A DNA stretch of 64,000 nt, from positions 7,688,001-7,752,000 of the forward strand of contig NZ_CP176395.1 of the NCBI RefSeq assembly GCF_046244365.1, read 5' to 3'. The notes below the pieces were generated by a model, which worked only from the letters and a program-made list of their open reading frames with translations, did no database searches and had not been told where the DNA came from. Shown one piece after another: positions 1-8,026 of this stretch. The stretch is from Paenibacillus_V sp046244365. GTDB lineage: Bacteria; Bacillota; Bacilli; Paenibacillales; NBRC-103111. Numbering within the stretch: position 1 is the first letter of the stretch; every line of letters begins with the position of its first letter. Position numbers and translations under genes: made by a program.

Positions 1-295
1 GGGAGCTGCCGACGTGCATCATCGTTTTGCCGCCGACCGTTAAGCTCATGACGCCGGACTTGGAAACCGTGTCTCCTGCGCTGTCCTTGATTTCGAAGCT
101 TTTGTTGGCGCCTATGTCTATCGATTTCCCTTCGATCCGGTCGATAATGTTGCTCTCCTCGTCGTAGGTTTGGATAATGGCCTCTCTGCCTTTCATTGCG
201 CTTTTGAAGTTGCCGGCCTCGTTCGTAAACCAGTTGCAGCCTGATAAAAGCACGACGATAAGAACGCCAGCCAAAGCGATTTTCAACTTGTTCAT
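1..295 (-). CDS. Lipoprotein, partial (3' end outside window)
   Basis: The first 98 codons of a lipoprotein are visible; the rest lies beyond the window edge. It starts with a lysine-containing n-region and a hydrophobic stretch ending in the lipobox LLSGC (Cys about residue 20), so it should be lipidated and anchored on the outer face of the membrane. The mature part is a small, charged, beta-like region (IDRIEGKSIDIG, KSFEIKD, SLTVGGKTMMHVGSS). It resembles the DUF5052 lipoprotein family as I remember it, but I cannot confirm that. The ATG is preceded by a GGGGGATGAGC ribosome site. It is divergent from htpG. Confidence 0.75.
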   Translation of the reverse strand, partial: MNKLKIALAGVLIVVLLSGCNWFTNEAGNFKSAMKGREAIIQTYDEESNIIDRIEGKSIDIGANKSFEIKDSAGDTVSKSGVMSLTVGGKTMMHVGSS

Positions 296-418
296 TGCTG
301 CTCATCCCCCATTGCAGAAAATCGTATTTCTCTCACCTATTATACTACGCAGAAAGGCCGCCTCCCGTCGCAATTCCCTATCCGCCAAACGAAAAACGCG
401 CCGCTTGTCCATTTCCTA

Positions 419-448
419 TTGACATCAAAAATTAGGATATGGTATATA
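419..448 (+). promoter_or_regulatory. SigA promoter of htpG
   Basis: A perfect -35 TTGACA (419-424) and a TATATA -10 (443-448) are separated by 18 bp. Transcription would start at about 455, placing the start point at the edge of the CIRCE operator. Confidence 0.75.
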
Positions 449-457
449 AAAAGTAAT

Positions 458-484
458 TTAGCACTCAAAAACCATGAGTGCTAA
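458..484 (+). promoter_or_regulatory. CIRCE element (HrcA operator) of htpG
   Basis: Sequence TTAGCACTC, a 9-nt spacer, then GAGTGCTAA. This is an exact match to the CIRCE consensus bound by the heat-shock repressor HrcA. It lies immediately downstream of the -10 and 55 nt before the htpG start, where bound HrcA would block transcription. Confidence 0.95.
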
Positions 485-538
485 CACCTGAGCTACCGTC
501 AGAACTTGTACCTTTTTGATATCGAAAGGAGCCCTTAC

Positions 539-2419
539 ATGGCCAAGAAACAGTTTAAAGCGGAATCCAAACGATTGCTGGAAATGATGATCAACTCGAT
601 TTATACGCAAAGAGAAATCTTTCTGAGAGAGCTGATCTCGAATGCCAGCGACGCCATCGACAAAATCTACTACAGAGCCCTGACCGACGATCAGCTCGTG
701 TTCGACAAAGATAATTACTTCATTAAATTGACTGCGGACAAGGCAAACCGTACGTTGACCCTCTCCGATACGGGGATCGGGATGACTGAAGAGGATCTCG
801 AGAACAACCTCGGGATCATTGCCAAGAGCGGCTCTCTCGCGTTCAAAAAAGAGAACGAAGCCAAAGACGGACACAATATCATCGGTCAATTCGGGGTCGG
901 GTTCTATTCGGCCTTCATGGTCGCGGACGTCGTTACGGTTATCAGCAAACCGCTGGGCAGCGAGCAGGCGTTCAAATGGGAATCCAAGGGCGCGGACGGC
1001 TACAGCATCGTGCCATGCGAGAAAGAAACCGTGGGCACCGACATCATTTTGCAAATTAAAGAAAACACCGAAGACGACCGCTACGACGAATATTTGGAAG
1101 AATACCGCCTGAAGGCGATCATTAAGAAATATTCCGACTTCATCCGCTACCCGATCAAAATGGACGTGACCAGCAGCAAGCCGAAGGAAGACAGCGAGGG
1201 CGAGTTCGAGGAAATCAAAGAAGAGCAAGTCCTCAACAGCATGGTTCCGATCTGGCGCAAAAATAAAAGCGAGCTGAAGCAGGAAGACTACGAGAACTTC
1301 TATGCCGAGAAGCGCTACGGCTTCGACAAGCCGATCAAGCATATCCATATCAGCGCCGAGGGCTCGATCGTTTACCGTGCTATTTTGTTCATTCCGGAGA
1401 ACACGCCGTTCGATTATTACACGAAGGAATTCGAAAAAGGCTTGGAGCTCTACTCCAATGGCGTCCTGATTATGGACAAGTGTGCGGATCTGCTGCCCGA
1501 CTATTTCAGCTTCGTCAAAGGGATGGTCGATTCCGAGGATCTGTCGCTCAACATCTCCAGGGAGCTGTTGCAGCATGACCGCCAGCTGAAGCTGATCGCC
1601 AAGAACATCAAGAACACGATCAAAAACAATCTGCAAACCTTGCTCAAGAACGAAAGAGAGAAGTACGAGACGTTCTATAAAGCGTTCGGCAGACAACTGA
1701 AATACGGCGTATACAGCGACTACGGCACGAACAAAGAAACGCTGCAGGATCTGCTGCTGTTCACCTCCTCCAAAGAGAAGAAGCTGGTCACCCTGGAGGA
1801 GTACGTTTCGAGAATGCCGGAAGACCAGAAATACATCTACTATGCGTCCGGAGAGTCGATCGAAAGAATCGAGAAGCTTCCGCAAACGGAGCTTGTCGCC
1901 GACAAAGGGTATGAGATCCTTTACTTCACCGACGATATCGACGAATTCGCGATCAAGATGATCATGGCTTATCAGGAAAAAGAATTCAAATCCGTTTCGA
2001 GCGGCGATCTGGGCATTGAGCCGAGCGCAGAAGACAAACAAACCGATGCGGAAGAGAGCGAGACCAAAGACCTTTTCGAATCGATGAAAGGCCTTCTGTC
2101 GGACAAAGTGACATCCGTCAAAGCGTCCAAGCGGCTGAAATCCCATCCGGTCTGCTTGTCCACCGAAGGAGAAGTCACCATCGAGATGGAAAAAATCTTG
2201 AAAGCCATGCCGGGCAGCCAAGACGTCAAAGCGTCCAAGGTGCTGGAAATCAACGTCAACCATGCCGTTTTCCAATCCTTGAAGGAAGCTCATGCGAGCG
2301 ACAAAGAGAAGCTGGCTCTCTATACCAACCTTCTCTACAGCCAAGCGCTTCTCATCGAAGGCTTGCCGCTCCAGGATCCCGTCGAGTTTACGAATGATAT
2401 TTGTAAAATCATGGTTTAG
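539..2419 (+). CDS. htpG: Chaperone HtpG (Hsp90 family)
   Basis: Cytosolic ATP-dependent Hsp90 chaperone, 626 residues, the usual bacterial length. The GHKL ATPase motifs are intact: E31, N35 and D38 in the first helix, DTGIGMT at 77-83 and the lid GQFGVGFYSAF at 116-126. The middle and C-terminal dimerisation domains follow to the end (SQALLIEGLPLQDP). The start is the ATG at 539, preceded by AAAGGAG at 7 nt; an in-frame upstream ATG has no ribosome site. The gene is monocistronic, with its own promoter, CIRCE operator and terminator. In Bacillus subtilis htpG is not under HrcA/CIRCE control, so this wiring differs from that model. Confidence 0.97.
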   Translation: MAKKQFKAESKRLLEMMINSIYTQREIFLRELISNASDAIDKIYYRALTDDQLVFDKDNYFIKLTADKANRTLTLSDTGIGMTEEDLENNLGIIAKSGSLAFKKENEAKDGHNIIGQFGVGFYSAFMVADVVTVISKPLGSEQAFKWESKGADGYSIVPCEKETVGTDIILQIKENTEDDRYDEYLEEYRLKAIIKKYSDFIRYPIKMDVTSSKPKEDSEGEFEEIKEEQVLNSMVPIWRKNKSELKQEDYENFYAEKRYGFDKPIKHIHISAEGSIVYRAILFIPENTPFDYYTKEFEKGLELYSNGVLIMDKCADLLPDYFSFVKGMVDSEDLSLNISRELLQHDRQLKLIAKNIKNTIKNNLQTLLKNEREKYETFYKAFGRQLKYGVYSDYGTNKETLQDLLLFTSSKEKKLVTLEEYVSRMPEDQKYIYYASGESIERIEKLPQTELVADKGYEILYFTDDIDEFAIKMIMAYQEKEFKSVSSGDLGIEPSAEDKQTDAEESETKDLFESMKGLLSDKVTSVKASKRLKSHPVCLSTEGEVTIEMEKILKAMPGSQDVKASKVLEINVNHAVFQSLKEAHASDKEKLALYTNLLYSQALLIEGLPLQDPVEFTNDICKIMV

Positions 2420-2430
2420 TGTGTTGCGCC

Positions 2431-2476
2431 AACACCCCGACCCGGTTTATACCGGAGTCGGGGTGTTTGTTTTTTA
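2431..2476 (+). terminator. Rho-independent terminator of htpG
   Basis: AACACCCCGAC pairs with GTCGGGGTGTT around a loop that itself can fold (CCGG..CCGG), followed by TGTTTTTT. Confidence 0.9.
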
Positions 2477-2607
2477 GGGGTGTTCTGAGCTAGGTTCTGC
2501 TCTTCATTCTGGCTTCGTTCCTGGCTTGTATCAATATGAGCGGTGCGGAAAGTCGGTGCCTTATTCGTTGGCGTAAGCACATAATCCCCTTCGGGTCAAC
2601 CGATCGT

Positions 2608-3090
2608 TCAGGATGATTGGAAAGTCATCCATGCCGTATTTCCCAAAGCCTCGAAATCTTGCTTATACCAAAAATTCCGCGATTTATCCAAGCTGTAAAC
2701 GTACATTTTTTTGCCGGGGTATTTCGCTTTAAGCCAGTTTACGAAATATGCGGCATACCCCTTCTTTTCAAAATTTTTCAGCACATCCAGCGCTTCGATA
2801 AAGACGAAATCTTTTTTGCTTTTGATATCGATGTAGAAGTCCTTCTCCAGATACCTTTCATCCGGGTTGAAAAAATCCTTCTCCGCCTTCTGTATCAATT
2901 GATTCCCGTTATCATATTCCCATACGACGCCGTATCCGACCATCGTATCCTCAGCGTCAATGATATAGATGTTTTCCGGTAATTCGGACTGCTCCTTCGC
3001 GCTCAATTCCCCCGCATGGTAGGCGGTTGTGATTTCGCCCAGTACTCGCTGCATCTCTTGATCAAACGGTTTTGCAATTATCGTTGGCAT
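2608..3090 (-). CDS. GNAT-like acetyltransferase
   Basis: A 160-residue protein. The C-terminal half has the shape of a GNAT fold: a beta strand with FIEALDVL, then NFEKKGYAAYFVNWLKAKYP, where KKGYAA replaces the usual R/Q-x-x-G-x-A acetyl-CoA loop. It ends with YVYSLDKSRNFWYKQDFEALG, the late GNAT strand and helix. The substrate is unknown. The start MPTIIAKPF was chosen because AAAAGGAGATCAGGC precedes it; a longer reading frame upstream has no ribosome site. It stands alone, convergent with htpG. Confidence 0.7.
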   Translation of the reverse strand: MPTIIAKPFDQEMQRVLGEITTAYHAGELSAKEQSELPENIYIIDAEDTMVGYGVVWEYDNGNQLIQKAEKDFFNPDERYLEKDFYIDIKSKKDFVFIEALDVLKNFEKKGYAAYFVNWLKAKYPGKKMYVYSLDKSRNFWYKQDFEALGNTAWMTFQSS

Positions 3091-3499
3091 GCCTGATCTC
3101 CTTTTGGTATGTTGTCCCGTCATCTTGTCTCTGCTGAATGCACCAGCTTCAGCCATCGGCGTCCTCCAGCATCCTTCGCTCTTCCTACGTGAGCAGCGGA
3201 CGCCTTCAATAAGGGCGTAAAGCTGGAATTGCCGAGTCGGGTCCGGTTATGGCCGTCGCCTTTTCATGCTCGGATCCTATTCTTCACTCCCTTCATCTAA
3301 ACAAGTTATCGGGCATTTGACAAGCCCCTCCAAAACTTACCGACCGTCTTTTTCGTTCCCCGCAACGGAAATCGCTCGTTTTCGGCTTGCCAGTAAAGCT
3401 TATCGCTGCGTCCGATTGACATTAGCCAATCTTGCTTTCTCCTATGCATTTCCACATAATAGTCTATATCTAAATCAAACGACGGGGGATTGTCTTCAA
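3091..3499. other. Intergenic region between divergent genes
   Basis: About 400 bases between the GNAT-like gene (minus) and the next plus-strand gene. Both promoters should lie here. A 70-codon minus frame (3306-3518) overlaps the next gene's start and has no ribosome site. I see no RNA gene or clear operator. Confidence 0.4.
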
Positions 3500-4549
3500 A
3501 TGGATCGAAACGAAGCAACGCATGAAGAATGGCGCCGATTGTTTGACGCTGCCATTGCGTTCAAGAAGCTGGGCTGCTGGGAGTGGATGTCCAACGATGA
3601 CTACTTTGCCGTAACGGATCCGGAAACCGGCGAGACCGGCTACTGCGTCATATTAGGGGCAGGCGGGATGGAATTTGGCCTGAACGTATACTTTGGCGAG
3701 AAGGCCGGACTTTTTCTAAGAGAAACGTTCGACATCATGGACGGACAACTCAGCGACGATCGCGATGAGCTTCTGTTCAATACGAAAGCCATCTCGCTGA
3801 GCCTCGAGGATCGCGGGAATCTGGATCAAGCAGATCTGAGCATCATTCGCGAGCTGGGCTATAAATTCCGAGGGGCCAACGAATGGCCGCAATTCCGCAG
3901 CTACGAACCGGGACTTATCGCTTGGACCTTGAACGGACCGCAGGTCAGGTTCCTTACGGCAGCGCTTGAGCAAACGATCGAGGTTGGGGAACGTTTTAGA
4001 GAGAATAACGAGCTATACAGCGAGCATGATGATACCGAAAACGGGATCCGGGAGAAGCGGCTGCATCGCGTTCCCCAGGTTATGGAGAACGGCGTGGTGT
4101 GGCGGGACGAGTGGCTGCCTTGGCATGCGGAGGGCGACTATATCGAGCCCTATACGTATCCGGACGAGCTTCGCCTCCGTCAGCTAAAAAAAAACTTGAA
4201 GAAATCCAACGAAATCTGGGAGTCCGACTTCGATTTTGCCCCTATCGCGATAGGCGAAAAAGGAGCACGGGGTTATTATCCGCGCCTGTGTCTTTGGGTC
4301 AGCCAGGAAACCGAAATGATTATGGACGTGAAGCTAGTAGAGAAAGCGGACTGCCGCGAACGATATGTAAAACAACTAATAGATTTACTGGAAAAGCTCG
4401 GCCACAAGCCGGCACGAATCGAGGTCGGCTCCCTGAAAGCTTTACTTGCACTAAAACATAGCGCAGGAACCATAGGGATCCCCTTGAGGCTCGATCCTAG
4501 TCTGGATGCTCTGCTGGACGCGAAGGACGCCATTATCGGCAACCTCTAG
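3500..4549 (+). CDS. Conserved hypothetical protein, DUF7309/DUF6930-like
   Basis: A 349-residue soluble protein of unknown function. The N-terminal ~110 residues (EEWRRLFDAAIAFK, then TDPETGETGYCVILG) look like the domain usually paired with a C-terminal DUF6930 module. The C-terminal ~110 residues (GYYPRLCLWVSQETEMI to the end) look like DUF6930. I give these names from memory. There is no signal peptide or membrane segment. The start at 3500 follows a GGGGGAT stretch 10 nt upstream; the open frame continues upstream but without a ribosome site. A terminator follows directly. Confidence 0.7.
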   Translation: MDRNEATHEEWRRLFDAAIAFKKLGCWEWMSNDDYFAVTDPETGETGYCVILGAGGMEFGLNVYFGEKAGLFLRETFDIMDGQLSDDRDELLFNTKAISLSLEDRGNLDQADLSIIRELGYKFRGANEWPQFRSYEPGLIAWTLNGPQVRFLTAALEQTIEVGERFRENNELYSEHDDTENGIREKRLHRVPQVMENGVVWRDEWLPWHAEGDYIEPYTYPDELRLRQLKKNLKKSNEIWESDFDFAPIAIGEKGARGYYPRLCLWVSQETEMIMDVKLVEKADCRERYVKQLIDLLEKLGHKPARIEVGSLKALLALKHSAGTIGIPLRLDPSLDALLDAKDAIIGNL

Positions 4550-4557
4550 AGGCATGC

Positions 4558-4591
4558 AAAAAAAGCGTAGCTGCTAGCAGCTGCGCTTTTT
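4558..4591 (+). terminator. Rho-independent terminator
   Basis: An almost perfect hairpin, AAAAAGCG-ta-GCTGC against GCAGC-tg-CGCTTTTT, starting 8 nt after the stop codon of the preceding gene. The A and T tracts make it potentially bidirectional, so it may also serve the minus-strand PfkB operon. Confidence 0.85.
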
Positions 4592-4830
4592 GGCTTCTCT
4601 ATGGCATCCACGCTGATGATAAGCGCTGCCTTCGGTTCGGTATAGAAGCCGCATGTGGTCGGCCGACCGCCGTCATGCAGCGAAACACCGCGCGCTGGGA
4701 GCTGCGCGCGGTGCGAAAAGCAACATGAGGGTATTGGCTTTAGGCATAGCCAGAAAGAATGCGCTTATTGATTTGGAATGCAATCAACGCTCCGGCGCGC
4801 TGTGGAATTCGAAGCTGGCGAGCATCACCG

Positions 4831-5769
4831 TCAGCCCTTTTCCGCGCTCGCGATAAACGCGAGCACGTCCTCGTAGCGCGGCACGCTGCCGGCGCCGCCG
4901 ATCCGCTGCGTCGCCAGCGCCCCGCTGGCGTTCGCGAACCGCAGCATGTCCGGATCGCTCATGCCCGACAAGAACCCGTAGATTAAGCCGGCGTTGAACG
5001 AATCGCCTGCCCCGGTCGTGTCGACCGGGGTGACGCGAAACGGCTCACCCTCCAAGCGCGAGCCGTCCGCGCCGAAGAGAACGGCACCGGCGCCGCCGCA
5101 TTTGACCGCCACGCGCCCGTGTGCCGCAGGCAACCGCGCCGCCGATTCCTCCAGCGTCGATCCTGGGAAGATCCGGGCAAACTCGGCACGGCTGGGGATG
5201 AACAGATCGGTCGCCTGCAGCAGGCGACCGATCGCATCGGCATGCCAGTTTTCGTTCGGATCCCAGCCGGTATCGAAAGAAGTGGTCGCACCGGCGCGCC
5301 TGGCTTTAGCGAAAACATCCTGCCAGTGCCCGTGCATCCCTTCTTGCAGAAAGTAAGAGCCAAAGTGAATATGATTGCCGGGAGTATACGCAGCTTCCGG
5401 AATATGGCGTAGCTCCAAACTGCGGATCGAGCCCATATAGGTCAGCAGGGCGCGGTCCTTGGCCGTCGACATCGAGATCGTGACGCCGGTGCGGATAGCG
5501 GGATCGACGGTCACATAAGAGGTGTCGATCCCCGCCTGCCGCAGCGCCCCGATCATAAATCTGCCGTAGTCGTCGTCGCCGACGACGCCGACAAACGAGA
5601 CGTCCGCGCCGAGCCCCGCAAGCACGCAAGCCGTGATCGCAGAGGAGGAGCCCATGGCCAGCTCGAACGTGTCGGCCAGCTTCTCCTTGTTCCACTCCGG
5701 CAAAATATCAACGCCGGTCAGGATGAGGTCCACGTTCAATTCTCCAAGAATAAATACGCGATGTGTCAT
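4831..5769 (-). CDS. PfkB-family carbohydrate kinase
   Basis: Ribokinase-like sugar kinase, 312 residues, that phosphorylates a sugar or sugar acid using ATP. It opens with the family's first strand and GELNVDL, carries the glycine-rich GVVGDDDYG at 61-69, and has the second signature DTTGAGDSFNAG from D250, with D256 as catalytic base. It is the last gene of a LacI-regulator / aldolase-like / kinase operon; its ATG follows the previous stop by one base, with GGGAGG inside the upstream gene. With the DapA-type neighbour this suggests a catabolic route through a 2-keto-3-deoxy sugar acid; the substrate cannot be read from sequence. Confidence 0.9.
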   Translation of the reverse strand: MTHRVFILGELNVDLILTGVDILPEWNKEKLADTFELAMGSSSAITACVLAGLGADVSFVGVVGDDDYGRFMIGALRQAGIDTSYVTVDPAIRTGVTISMSTAKDRALLTYMGSIRSLELRHIPEAAYTPGNHIHFGSYFLQEGMHGHWQDVFAKARRAGATTSFDTGWDPNENWHADAIGRLLQATDLFIPSRAEFARIFPGSTLEESAARLPAAHGRVAVKCGGAGAVLFGADGSRLEGEPFRVTPVDTTGAGDSFNAGLIYGFLSGMSDPDMLRFANASGALATQRIGGAGSVPRYEDVLAFIASAEKG

Positions 5770-5770
5770 G

Positions 5771-6703
5771 CTACGCCTCCCGTTGTACGATCCCTTCCGA
5801 GTATGCCTGCGAAACGCTTCGGAATTGCTCGACCTCAAGCCGCTGCGACGCGGTCAATACGACGCCGCGTTTGGCGCGGGAATTGATGAGCAGCGGCACA
5901 CCTTCCAACTGCAAATAATATTTGGCGTTGAGCGAATAATTTTGCGTCTCCAGTACGGACGAAAAACCAAGGAAGTTTTGCAGCGATTCCGCTTGCTCGG
6001 GCGAAGCTTGCCAATTCCGAACAAGCTCGACATACAGCTCCGGATGGAAGTTGCCCATCACGCCGCTGAATCCGGCATAGCCTAGCCGGAGGCTTTGCAG
6101 AAGCGTCGCCGAGTTGGCGTTAAACAATTGCAGGCCGCTTCCGGCGCATCGGCGGACCCGATCCTGCAAGATCGCGGGATCGCAGCACGTATCCTTGAGG
6201 AACGAGAAGCGTCCCGAAGCGGCGCACCAATCGATCAGCTTCTCGGACAGCAATCTTTTGTACGGATACGGACATTCATACATACCGAAGCTCATGTGAG
6301 GAAAGGCGTCCAAAATGATGCTCGCGCGCTCGATCCATACGTCGTCGGATTCCTCCGCGGCGGCCAGACGATTCGTGACCAGGACGAACGCGTCGATCCC
6401 CGCATCGGAAACAAGGCGAATCTCTTCAAGCTGTTCCTCCAGAGAGTCGGAGACATGGCCGGAGGCGATGACGGGCACGCGTCCTGCCGCCTGCTTCACG
6501 ACGAATGCGGCGAGCGCTTCGCGCTCCCGGGCATCAAGAAAAAACATTTCGCTGGACTGGCAAACCGCGAACAGGCCGTCTGCGCCTTTGGCGATGTACC
6601 AGTCCACAAGCGCCGCAAGCGCTGAATAGTCGATCTGAAGCGAGTCGGTAAACGGGGTGATCATGGTCGGCCAAACGCCGGGTGCGATACGATTCGTAGT
6701 CAT
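5771..6703 (-). CDS. Dihydrodipicolinate synthase family lyase/aldolase
   Basis: A (beta/alpha)8-barrel class I lyase of the DapA/NAL/KDG-aldolase superfamily, 310 residues. The Schiff-base lysine is probably K170 (FLKDTCCD) and the conserved tyrosine Y142 (GMYECP). The substrate loop reads CQSSE (48-52) where DapA itself has GTTGE, so it is probably not the lysine-pathway enzyme but a catabolic aldolase or dehydratase. It is the middle gene of the operon: its ATG overlaps the LacI stop (ATGA) and its ribosome site GGAGG lies inside the end of the LacI gene. The three genes are therefore translationally coupled. Confidence 0.88.
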   Translation of the reverse strand: MTTNRIAPGVWPTMITPFTDSLQIDYSALAALVDWYIAKGADGLFAVCQSSEMFFLDAREREALAAFVVKQAAGRVPVIASGHVSDSLEEQLEEIRLVSDAGIDAFVLVTNRLAAAEESDDVWIERASIILDAFPHMSFGMYECPYPYKRLLSEKLIDWCAASGRFSFLKDTCCDPAILQDRVRRCAGSGLQLFNANSATLLQSLRLGYAGFSGVMGNFHPELYVELVRNWQASPEQAESLQNFLGFSSVLETQNYSLNAKYYLQLEGVPLLINSRAKRGVVLTASQRLEVEQFRSVSQAYSEGIVQREA

Positions 6704-7722
6704 GGGTTCTTAACCTCCGGACAAGAATTTCGGTACACGATATGCGTTGCGAACGTCTCGATGCCGGCAAGCTCGCGGCCGGGGTCGATGAGCTTCGCGA
6801 GCAGCCTGATCGCGGCTGCCGCCATCCGCTCGACCGGCAGATGGACGCTTGTGAGCGAAGGAACGGCGAAGGCCGCGCTCTCGGAATCGTCGTAACCGAC
6901 GATCTGGATTTGACCGGGCACCTGGATTCCCCGTTCGCGGAACGCCGTAAGCGCGCCGATCGCCATCTGATCGCAAAGCACGAATAACGCTTCCGGCAGC
7001 GACGGACCGGCCGACAAGCGGGCAGCGGCTTCGTATCCCCCCTGCTCGGAGAACGAGTCCAACAGCCGATGCTCCGCGGCTACCTGCATGCCGAGCCGCT
7101 CCGCCGTCTCCACAAAGCCCGCTTGTCTTAGCGAGATTGCTTGCGAGGAAACATTGGGGGTGATCAGGCCGACTTGCCGGCATCCCTTGGCATGGAACAA
7201 TTCGGCCACCTCACGCCCGGAAGCGTAATGATCGACCTGAATGGAGCGATACCCTTCCTGGCTTCGTTGATAGAGCACAATGGGCAGCGGCAGGTTCACC
7301 TGGCTTAAATAGGCCAAATCGAGCTCGGTAGCGTTGGCGATAATCGCGCCGTTAAACCGCGTCCCGCGCAGCAAGCTCATTTCTTTCCCAAGACAAGAGG
7401 AGGCATAAGGCTGAATGAGCAGCTCTACCCCGCCCTCCTGACAAAGAGACGAGCTCTGGATTCCCTTGAGAAAACGTCCCATCAGCGAGGAGCGTGTGTC
7501 CCACGTCCAGAACAGGGCGACGACCGGAACCCCGGTGTCATCGGCGGTGCGAAGCCTCCTGGCAGGAATGTTCGGACGGTAGTTCAGCGCCCGGGCCGCT
7601 TCCCAAACCCGCGCCTGGGTAGCAGGCGCAATGCGCAGCGCGTCTCCCTTGCCGTTCAGGACGGCCGATACCGTGCCGTTCGATACGTTGGCCAGCTTGG
7701 CAATATCACGAATTCCGCTCAT
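6700..7722 (-). CDS. LacI-family transcriptional regulator of the sugar operon
   Basis: A 340-residue LacI/GalR repressor. The N-terminal HTH (DIAKLANVSNGTVSAVLNGKG, roughly 6-26) is followed by a hinge and a periplasmic-binding-protein-like effector domain. GGAG precedes the ATG by 7 nt. It is the first gene of its own operon, followed by the aldolase-like and PfkB-kinase genes. A LacI-type palindrome and a sigma-A promoter lie directly upstream, so autoregulation and sugar-induced expression of all three genes are likely. Confidence 0.92.
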   Translation of the reverse strand: MSGIRDIAKLANVSNGTVSAVLNGKGDALRIAPATQARVWEAARALNYRPNIPARRLRTADDTGVPVVALFWTWDTRSSLMGRFLKGIQSSSLCQEGGVELLIQPYASSCLGKEMSLLRGTRFNGAIIANATELDLAYLSQVNLPLPIVLYQRSQEGYRSIQVDHYASGREVAELFHAKGCRQVGLITPNVSSQAISLRQAGFVETAERLGMQVAAEHRLLDSFSEQGGYEAAARLSAGPSLPEALFVLCDQMAIGALTAFRERGIQVPGQIQIVGYDDSESAAFAVPSLTSVHLPVERMAAAAIRLLAKLIDPGRELAGIETFATHIVYRNSCPEVKNP

Positions 7723-7741
7723 TAATTAACTCCTTACTCGG

Positions 7742-7763
7742 TTTGCTAAAACGTTATAGCAAA
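7742..7763 (-). promoter_or_regulatory. LacI-type operator
   Basis: A 22-bp dyad with arms TTTGCTA and TATAGCAAA around a central ACGTT, only two symmetric mismatches. It sits just downstream of the predicted transcription start of the LacI operon and about 20 bp before the LacI start codon, a roadblock position for autoregulation. Confidence 0.7.
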
Positions 7764-7769
7764 TTTGTA

Positions 7770-7806
7770 CACTATGATCATAGTGAATTTTCTAGTCCTT
7801 TGTCAA
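7770..7806 (-). promoter_or_regulatory. SigA promoter of the LacI-aldolase-PfkB operon
   Basis: On the minus strand, TTGACA (7801-7806) and TATGAT (7777-7782) are 18 bp apart. The -10 lies inside a perfect 16-bp palindrome, CACTATGATCATAGTG (7770-7785), which could be a second regulatory site. Confidence 0.75.
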
Positions 7807-7854
7807 TACAATCCGAATCGAAACCATTGCATACAAAATGGCCCCAAAACAAAT

Positions 7855-7880
7855 AGCCCTCCGCGGCGTCTTGGGGGGCT
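7855..7880 (-). terminator. Probable terminator downstream of the TerD-like gene
   Basis: AGCCCTCC pairs with GGGGGGCT (one G-T pair) around a 10-nt loop. On the minus strand it is followed by ATTTGTTTTG. It lies about 150 bases after the TerD-like gene's stop codon, in the stretch between that gene and the LacI promoter. Confidence 0.5.
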
Positions 7881-8026
7881 GGAGGCTAAGTCCATTTATT
7901 CAGTATCCTGTACGGTAACCGTACATTTCTTATGATTTTATGATATCTCTAGAACGCGATGGTCATTTTCTTGGAATCGGCCTTTAATCCAAACTCACGT
8001 TCCCTCTCCGTATAAAACCGCCTCCA

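Noticed and set aside
458..2344. A 628-codon open frame antisense to htpG
   Set aside because: It is a frame shadow of htpG; codon content and lack of a ribosome site show it is not a gene.
3306..3518. 70-codon minus frame upstream of the DUF7309/6930-like gene
   Set aside because: Overlaps that gene's start on the opposite strand and lacks a ribosome site; weak protein character.
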